This document shows positions 4,070 to 8,527 of a stretch of DNA of 8,527 nucleotides, piece after piece. Positions within the stretch are counted from its first letter, which is position 1; every line of letters begins with the position of its first letter. The position numbers were made by a program, and so were the translations under genes. Source of the stretch: Nitrospinae bacterium CG11_big_fil_rev_8_21_14_0_20_56_8 (GTDB lineage: Bacteria; Nitrospinota; Nitrospinia; Nitrospinales; VA-1); assembly GCA_002796165.1 (NCBI GenBank), contig PCWF01000042.1:1-8527 (forward strand), given 5' to 3'. The notes below the pieces were generated by a model. That model was not told where the DNA came from and made no database searches. It was given only the letters and a program-made list of their open reading frames with translations.

Positions 4070-6061
4070 ATGAGTAAACCAAAATCTTCTACTCCCGAAA
4101 GCAACGGTCACGGAAAAATGAAAAACGGCAAGGACCGCATCAGAACCCTGGGCCCCGTGTATAACCTTGAGGAGCACGTGGCGTCCGACTGGTGGGGCCG
4201 CATCTTCAACTCTCTCTATCTCAAAACCGATTCCGATGTCGTGGATGACCAGAAAATCACCCATTCTGAAATCGACCAGGTGATCGGCATCCTCAAATTG
4301 TCGCCGCAGGATAAAATTCTCGACCTGTGTTGCGGCCAGGGGCGGCACTCCCTGGAATTTGCCCGAAGAGGATTTCTTAACGTAACGGGGTTCGACCGGT
4401 CCCATTACCTGATCCAGAAAGCCAAGGACCGGTCGCGGTCGGAGGGCATCGGCGTCAAGTTCCGGGAAGGCGACGCGCGCAAGCTTCCCTTTGCTTCCGA
4501 TACCTTCGACGCCGTGCTGATCCTTGGAAACAGTTTCGGTTATTTCGAATCGTTGCAGGACGACTTGAAGGTTCTCAAGGAGATGCGCCGGGTTCTCAAA
4601 CCGTGGGGACGGATCCTGCTCGATATCGCAGACGGGGAATTCCTGAAACGAAATTTCCAGACGCGCTCGTGGGAGTGGCTGGACAACGACCTTTTCGTCT
4701 GCCGCGAGCGGTCGCTCTCTCTGGACGGCGACCGGCTGGTTTCGCGGGAGGTGGTGACTCAGGTGGAAAAGGGGGTCATTGCCGACCAGTTCTACGCCGA
4801 ACGGCTCTACACCCAGGAAAGTATTTCCCGCCTGCTGGCCGAGGCCAAGTTCAGTTCGGTGACCTTTCCCGGCCAGGTCACTCCCAATTCCCAGCGCGCG
4901 CAGGATCTGGGAATGATGGAGAAGCGGATCCTGACCACCGCCGTCGTCCGCAAAGACTGGACCCCCCTCCGTGCCCGCCGCAAACGGGTCCAGAAACACG
5001 TCGCCGTGGTTCTGGGCGACCCCAAAAAACCCGATGCCCTCAAGCCGTTTCAGATTTTCGACGACGACGATTTCTACACCATCGACCAGATGAAAGCCGC
5101 GTTGAAGGAAAACTCCGATTACCGCTTCACTTATCTTCACAACCACGACACGCTGGTTCGGGATCTCATGAGCCTCGCGGGGCAAGTCGATTATGTGTTC
5201 AACCTGTGCGACGAGGGGTTGAACAATATGCCCTTGAGGGAACTGCACATCCCGGCCCTCCTGGAATCGCTGGGGTTGCCTTACACCGGATCGGGTCCCC
5301 AATGTCTCGCATTCTGCTACGACAAGTCGCTGGTGCGCGGGGTGGCACGTGAAATGGGGATTCCCATACCCAAGGCCTTTTTCATCAAGCCCGAGGATCT
5401 GCAGTTCGAGCTTCCCTTCGAATTTCCCGTCCTGGTCAAACCCAATTTCGGCGATTCCAGTTTCGGCATCACCATGCGAAGCTATGCCGAGACGCCCGAG
5501 GAATTGATCAACGCCGTTCAGGAAATACGCGGCAAACTGGGTTACGAAAAACCCCTGCTGGTCGAGGAATTTCTGACCGGAGCCGACCTGAGCGTGGGGA
5601 TCATGGGCAACACGCCCAACTCCTATTCCGTCCTCCCCATTGTCGAGGAAGATTACTCGGACCTCCCGCCGGAGCTTCCGCGAATTTGCGGGTACGAAGC
5701 CAAGTGGTGCCCCGATTCTCCTTATCGCCAGCTCCGCTCCAAGCCCGCCTGTCTTCCCGCGGATGTGGAGAAGGCGCTGGTGACCTGGTGCATTCAGATC
5801 TCCGAGCGGCTCGGGTGCCGCGATTACGCCCGGTTCGACTGGCGGGTGGATAAAGAAGGAACCCCCCGCCTGCTGGAGGTCAACCCCAATCCCGGCTGGT
5901 GCTGGGACGGGCACCTGGCCAAAATGGGCGCGCATTCCGGCATGTCCTATCCGGAACTGCTTCGCGCGATTCTCCAGGCCTCCGAGGACCGGTTGTTCCC
6001 GGACCACGAGGAAGTCAAAAAAGGAGTGGAGTTGTCGGAAGTTCCCGCCCTGGCCATCTGA
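4070..6061 (+). CDS. Bifunctional SAM methyltransferase / D-Ala-D-Ala-ligase-like ATP-grasp enzyme
   Basis: This 663-residue two-domain protein starts at ATG 4070, with AAGGA (4057-4061) 8 bases upstream. The frame is open further upstream (to 3920), but that stretch contains the hairpins and is not protein-like. Residues about 30-300 form a class I SAM methyltransferase: motif I ILDLCCGQGRH (83-93), Asp109 in FDRS as the likely ribose-binding acid, GDARKLPF (134-141), and DAVLILGNSFGYF (147-159). Residues about 308-645 resemble D-Ala-D-Ala ligase: LPYTGSGPQCLAFCYDKS (403-420), ATP-lysine and Ser loop VKPNFGDSSFG (456-466), LVEEFLTGADLSVG (497-510), GYEAKW (541-546, the position of the Ddl active-site Tyr), FDWRVD (589-594), and Mg-binding EVNPNPG (603-609). 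The N-terminal GGxSxE signature of Ddl is absent, and the substrate loop after PG reads WCWDGHLAKMG. It therefore probably ligates something other than D-Ala. It is cytoplasmic. The transporter downstream may export the product. Confidence 0.87.
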   Translation: MSKPKSSTPESNGHGKMKNGKDRIRTLGPVYNLEEHVASDWWGRIFNSLYLKTDSDVVDDQKITHSEIDQVIGILKLSPQDKILDLCCGQGRHSLEFARRGFLNVTGFDRSHYLIQKAKDRSRSEGIGVKFREGDARKLPFASDTFDAVLILGNSFGYFESLQDDLKVLKEMRRVLKPWGRILLDIADGEFLKRNFQTRSWEWLDNDLFVCRERSLSLDGDRLVSREVVTQVEKGVIADQFYAERLYTQESISRLLAEAKFSSVTFPGQVTPNSQRAQDLGMMEKRILTTAVVRKDWTPLRARRKRVQKHVAVVLGDPKKPDALKPFQIFDDDDFYTIDQMKAALKENSDYRFTYLHNHDTLVRDLMSLAGQVDYVFNLCDEGLNNMPLRELHIPALLESLGLPYTGSGPQCLAFCYDKSLVRGVAREMGIPIPKAFFIKPEDLQFELPFEFPVLVKPNFGDSSFGITMRSYAETPEELINAVQEIRGKLGYEKPLLVEEFLTGADLSVGIMGNTPNSYSVLPIVEEDYSDLPPELPRICGYEAKWCPDSPYRQLRSKPACLPADVEKALVTWCIQISERLGCRDYARFDWRVDKEGTPRLLEVNPNPGWCWDGHLAKMGAHSGMSYPELLRAILQASEDRLFPDHEEVKKGVELSEVPALAI

Positions 6062-6067
6062 CTGATG

Positions 6068-6095
6068 ACCCGGCGGCCTTTCGGGGCCGCCGGGT
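6068..6095 (+). terminator. Strong 11-bp hairpin after the fusion gene, no U-tract
   Basis: ACCCGGCGGCC (6068-6078) and GGCCGCCGGGT (6085-6095) pair perfectly around a 6-base loop, starting 7 bases past the TGA stop. The stem is very GC-rich, but ACTGCCCC follows rather than a U-run. It may therefore protect the mRNA end or attenuate reading into the transporter gene rather than terminate fully. Confidence 0.55.
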
Positions 6096-6197
6096 ACTGC
6101 CCCGGTTGCCTTCCCCGCCTTAAACCACTATCATTAAAACCACACGATTTTCGCCCGCGTGCGCCCGGCGAACCCTGTCCACCTCACTCGTACCCCT

Positions 6198-7508
6198 ATG
6201 GTGACTACGCTGATCAATTTTGGAGCCCTGCTACTGGGGATCGCCCTCATCATGCTGGGGAACGGACTTCAGGGGACCCTGCTCGCCCTGCGGGCCAGCC
6301 TCGAAGGGTTTTCCACACTGGTGATCGGTCTGGTCATGTCCGGATATTACGTCGGTTTTCTGCTGGGATCGTCCATCGCTCCCAGAATTGTCCAGCGCGT
6401 GGGGCATATCCGGGTCTTTGCCGCTCTGGCATCGGTGGCCTCCGCGGCTGTCCTCCTCCATATCCTGGTCATCTCCCCCGCCTGGTGGATCCTGTTCCGG
6501 TTGGTTACGGGATTTTGCTTTTCCGGTCTGTACGTGGTGACGGAGAGCTGGCTCAACCATGGCACGACCAACGAATACCGGGGCCGAACCTTTGCCATCT
6601 ACATGATGATCCAGCTCGGGGGAGTCGGGGGAGGGCAATTGCTTCTCAATGCGGGTCAGCCGGGTGGATTCACCCTGTTCCTTCTCGTGTCCATTCTCGT
6701 CTCCATCGCCGTGGTCCCCATTCTGGTGACCGTTTCTCCCGTTCCCGATTTTTCCGCCCCCACCCATGTCAGCATCCGGCGGCTTTACGAAATTTCACCC
6801 TTGGCGTTCTGGGGGGGAATCGGCGCGGGAATATTGAGCGGCGGGTTCTGGAGCCTGGGTCCCATCTTCGCCGAAAAGGTGGGGCTTTCCCTGGCGCAGA
6901 TTTCGTATTTCATGGTGATCGTGACCCTGGGCGGCATGGTGGGGCAATGGCCGATCGGGCGCCTGTCCGACCGGCACGACCGCCGGAAGGTGATCGCCCT
7001 GGACACGTTTCTGGCCGCCGGCGTGGCGCTGGCGGCGGCATTGGTTTCAACGCACCTGCCGGGCGGGCTCTACGTTCTCGCCTTCGGGTTTGGGGTTTTT
7101 TCCTTCCCCCTGTACTCGTTGATCGTGGCCCATACCAACGACCATCTGCAACCCTCGGAGATGGTCGCCGCCAGCGGGAGCCTGATCATCATCGTGGGGG
7201 TGGGCGCGTCCCTCGGTCCTTTTTTAGCAGGCGCCATGATCACCGTCATGGGCGCGCCGGGATTTTTCATCATGCTCGCCCTGTTCCATGCGGCCATCGG
7301 TGGGTATGGGCTCTATTACATGAATTCGCGGGAGAGGACCCCGCTGGAAGAGCAGGTCTCCTTTGTTTCCGTTTCTCCACGCATGTCCCCCGTGGCCGCT
7401 ACCATCGCCCCGCAGATCGTGCAGGAGAATCTTTCCACAGCCCCGCCGATCAAAAAGGAACACGAAATCCCGGATGGATCGGGAAAGATTCCCAGTCAGG
7501 GACTTTGA
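6198..7508 (+). CDS. Major facilitator superfamily transporter, YcaD-like
   Basis: This 436-residue protein has about 12 hydrophobic helices over residues 5-375. The first half has the GSSIAPRIVQRVGHIRVF loop (57-74) and the RLVTGFCFSGLYVVTESWL segment (101-119). The latter, followed by EYRGRTFAIYMM (126-137), resembles the YcaD branch of MFS. The central loop lies around 180-196, and the second half carries the MFS loop signature GRLSDRHDRRKV (254-265). It is probably an inner-membrane proton-driven exporter of unknown substrate. A soluble tail of about 60 residues, rich in Ser, Pro and charged residues, follows the last helix (376-436) and is longer than usual for this group. ATG 6198 is chosen because the first helix begins at once. 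A GTG at 6159 is in frame, and neither has a clear ribosome binding site. It lies 136 bases after the fusion gene and may share its transcript. Its 3' end overlaps the convergent gene by 13 bases. Confidence 0.85.
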   Translation: MVTTLINFGALLLGIALIMLGNGLQGTLLALRASLEGFSTLVIGLVMSGYYVGFLLGSSIAPRIVQRVGHIRVFAALASVASAAVLLHILVISPAWWILFRLVTGFCFSGLYVVTESWLNHGTTNEYRGRTFAIYMMIQLGGVGGGQLLLNAGQPGGFTLFLLVSILVSIAVVPILVTVSPVPDFSAPTHVSIRRLYEISPLAFWGGIGAGILSGGFWSLGPIFAEKVGLSLAQISYFMVIVTLGGMVGQWPIGRLSDRHDRRKVIALDTFLAAGVALAAALVSTHLPGGLYVLAFGFGVFSFPLYSLIVAHTNDHLQPSEMVAASGSLIIIVGVGASLGPFLAGAMITVMGAPGFFIMLALFHAAIGGYGLYYMNSRERTPLEEQVSFVSVSPRMSPVAATIAPQIVQENLSTAPPIKKEHEIPDGSGKIPSQGL

Positions 7509-7930
7509 GTAAACTCTGTGTCTTGTTGCAAAATTTCCGGATCGATTTCCAGGACGAACAGGCGGAACCCATCGAACAGGACAGACTCGTTGGCAGGAAC
7601 GCCCAACTGCAGGTTGAGGGAGTATTCCCCCGGCGGCAGGATCCCCACGAATATTCGGCCCAACCAGGGGAGTTCTCCTTGCCCGGGGAAAGGGGCCGCA
7701 ATTTTCCAGAACAATCCGTCATTGATCAACCCCATGATAAAAAGACCGTTCTTTATTTCCCGAACCGGATCAGTCAATGTGATTCTCGATGCCGGGGTGT
7801 AAGGTCCTTTCTTTTTCAGGATCAGGTCCACCCGGATCAACACCACCAGGCTGGTTGTGACTACCTTAAGGGAGGAAAGCATGGGGGTCTCGATGAGCAA
7901 TATCCGATCGGGATCGGATCTCAGATACAC
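7496..7930 (-). CDS. Protein of unknown function, 144 aa, GTG start overlapping upstream gene
   Basis: This encodes 144 residues from GTG at 7930, chosen because AGGGGAA (7937-7943, reverse strand) lies 6 bases before it. The frame is open further back to 8056, but that part lies inside the membrane-protein gene and is not needed. The N-terminal part is mixed (MYLRSDPDRILLIETPML), a hydrophobic strand-like stretch follows at about 19-37, and the C-terminal half looks like beta structure: GRIFVGILPPGEYSLNLQL and LFDGFRLFVLEID. LPPGEYSL is typical of a beta-turn in sandwich domains. There is no signal peptide and no catalytic motif I recognise. The start overlaps the end of the upstream gene by 10 bases, which suggests translational coupling and a shared job with that membrane protein. 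Its stop overlaps the end of the convergent MFS gene. Confidence 0.68.
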   Translation of the reverse strand: MYLRSDPDRILLIETPMLSSLKVVTTSLVVLIRVDLILKKKGPYTPASRITLTDPVREIKNGLFIMGLINDGLFWKIAAPFPGQGELPWLGRIFVGILPPGEYSLNLQLGVPANESVLFDGFRLFVLEIDPEILQQDTEFTQSP

Positions 7931-8277
7931 GGAATGTTCCCCTGGGGCAGGGCAAGCACCAGCCCGAGCCAGGAGAAAAGCGCAAAGAGAAAATATGCGT
8001 TCGTGGGAACGGTGTAAAGGGATACAAAACCGTAAATCACGAGCAGAACTCCCCATTTCCAGTCCCGGTCCGATTCCAGAAGCCGAATCGAACCATGGAT
8101 CATGGTGATGGCGAAAAACATGATCAGGCTGTAGCCCCTGGCCCAGGTGTTAAAGGGGTGACCCTTCACGTGTTGGGAGGTCTGAAGGATCATTTCCTTC
8201 TGCCCCGTAATAGAAGAGTCGAATTTGGAAAAACAATAGACCCAGACCGCTTCCCACATTATAATTAATGAATGCAC
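7921..8277 (-). CDS. Small membrane protein of unknown function, 118 aa
   Basis: This encodes up to 118 residues. About residues 1-45 are amphipathic and polar. Then come three hydrophobic segments at roughly 49-66 (GYSLIMFFAITMIHG), 75-91 (WGVLLVIYGFVSLYTV) and 93-110 (NAYFLFALFSWLGLVLAL), separated by the charged RLLESDRDWK turn. It is probably an inner-membrane protein. The start is uncertain: GTG 8277 has GGAGG about 12 bases upstream, a little far. ATG 8259 (codon 7) and ATG 8193 (codon 29, just behind AAGGA) are alternatives, and a stop codon 4 codons before 8277 excludes a longer form. I recognise no family. It overlaps the 144-residue gene downstream by 10 bases. The promoter of the divergent nucleotidyltransferase gene lies within its first codons, so the two transcription units may interfere. 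Confidence 0.65.
   Translation of the reverse strand: MHSLIIMWEAVWVYCFSKFDSSITGQKEMILQTSQHVKGHPFNTWARGYSLIMFFAITMIHGSIRLLESDRDWKWGVLLVIYGFVSLYTVPTNAYFLFALFSWLGLVLALPQGNIPCI
8237..8265 (+). promoter_or_regulatory. Sigma70-like promoter for the MntA-type gene
   Basis: A perfect TATAAT (8260-8265) lies 17 bases after TAGACC (8237-8242, 4/6 match to TTGACA). Transcription would start near 8272, about 38 bases before the ATG at 8310. The element overlaps the 5' end of the divergent membrane-protein gene. If that gene starts at 8277, RNA polymerase bound here would lie over its first codons. Confidence 0.55.
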
Positions 8278-8309
8278 AGGAAAACTTTACCTCCCAAAGT
8301 GAGGGAGAC

Positions 8310-8527
8310 ATGAAAACCCGCGAAGAAATACTCAATATCCTCTCCCAGGAAAAATCGAAGCTGGAAACCCGATACAAGCTTCGCCGATTGGCTCTTTTCG
8401 GTTCCTACGCCCGCGGGGAAGAGACCGAGCAGAGCGATGTGGATATTCTGGTGGATGTGGATCCTTCCATAGGCCTAGAATTCGCCTCGCTCGGTGACGA
8501 ACTTGAACATCTCCTGGGCGAACGGGT
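8310..8527 (+). CDS. mntA: MntA-type minimal nucleotidyltransferase (probable antitoxin), cut by window edge
   Basis: 72 complete codons are visible before the right edge. The defining motif of minimal nucleotidyltransferases, GS-x10-DxD, is intact: GSYARG (31-36) followed by SDVDILVD (42-49), with the metal-binding Asp43 and Asp45. The N-terminal helix (REEILNILSQEKSKLETRYK) and the LALFGSY strand are typical of this family, whose members run to about 100 residues. In HEPN/MNT toxin-antitoxin pairs, MntA is the antitoxin that inactivates the HepT RNase by adding AMP to it, and the hepT gene lies next to mntA. Here the partner would be just beyond the window, since the gene immediately upstream on the other strand is not HEPN-like. 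GAGG (8301-8304) lies 5 bases before the ATG and supports the start. The call to family is firm, while the antitoxin role is inferred because the toxin is not visible. Confidence 0.85.
   Translation, partial: MKTREEILNILSQEKSKLETRYKLRRLALFGSYARGEETEQSDVDILVDVDPSIGLEFASLGDELEHLLGER

Noticed and set aside
3986..6007. A very long open frame on the minus strand (over 670 codons) opposite the fusion gene
   Set aside because: It mirrors the GC-rich third positions of the plus-strand gene, has no recognisable domains and no ribosome binding site. The plus strand carries unmistakable methyltransferase and ATP-grasp motifs.
4070..6061. Annotation as the cell-wall enzyme D-alanine-D-alanine ligase (ddl)
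   Set aside because: The N-terminal GGxSxE signature and the substrate-binding loop after PG are not conserved, and the gene is fused to a methyltransferase far from any visible cell-wall cluster.
6065..8017. A long plus-strand open frame overlapping the MFS gene and the two downstream minus-strand genes
   Set aside because: Its translation is Arg/Pro/Gly-rich and domain-free, a typical out-of-frame shadow. The MFS frame has proper helices and family motifs.

Overview
The window looks like a stretch of chromosome from a Gram-negative-type bacterium. It is moderately GC-rich, has AGGAG-type ribosome binding sites, a Sec signal peptide and short AT-rich promoter islands. Nothing visible fixes the phylum. 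No insertion sequence, phage gene, CRISPR array, rRNA or tRNA was recognised. Every long reading frame that is not listed lies opposite or inside one of the genes below.

Layout. The left edge holds the 5' part of a XerC/XerD-type tyrosine recombinase (minus strand) behind a good sigma70-like promoter. A 184-residue coiled-coil protein with a C-terminal membrane anchor follows on the plus strand (718-1272). It converges on a minus-strand cluster: a 53-residue two-helix membrane protein with a GTG start (1300-1461), an acidic helical protein of unknown function (1529-2026), and a YqeG-like HAD phosphatase (2177-2779). Next comes a gene-free stretch of about 770 bases (2780-3550) rich in inverted repeats and hairpins. 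It ends at a small exported Lys/Glu-rich protein (3551-3868), which is followed by three consecutive hairpins.

The centre is a 663-residue fusion (4070-6061) of a SAM-dependent methyltransferase and a D-Ala-D-Ala-ligase-like ATP-grasp enzyme. A YcaD-like MFS transporter (6198-7508) lies downstream on the same strand. Together they suggest a small peptide-like metabolite that is joined, methylated and possibly exported. The ligase half keeps its ATP and Mg elements but has lost the substrate motifs of true cell-wall Ddl, so its product is unlikely to be D-Ala-D-Ala.

The right part has two overlapping minus-strand genes of unknown function (a 118-residue membrane protein and a 144-residue protein with an embedded ribosome binding site). 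Divergent from them, at the right edge, is the 5' part of an MntA-type minimal nucleotidyltransferase. This is probably the antitoxin half of a HEPN/MNT toxin-antitoxin pair whose partner lies outside the window. The best candidates for something undescribed are the methyltransferase/ATP-grasp fusion with its transporter, and the hairpin-rich spacers around the exported Lys/Glu-rich gene.
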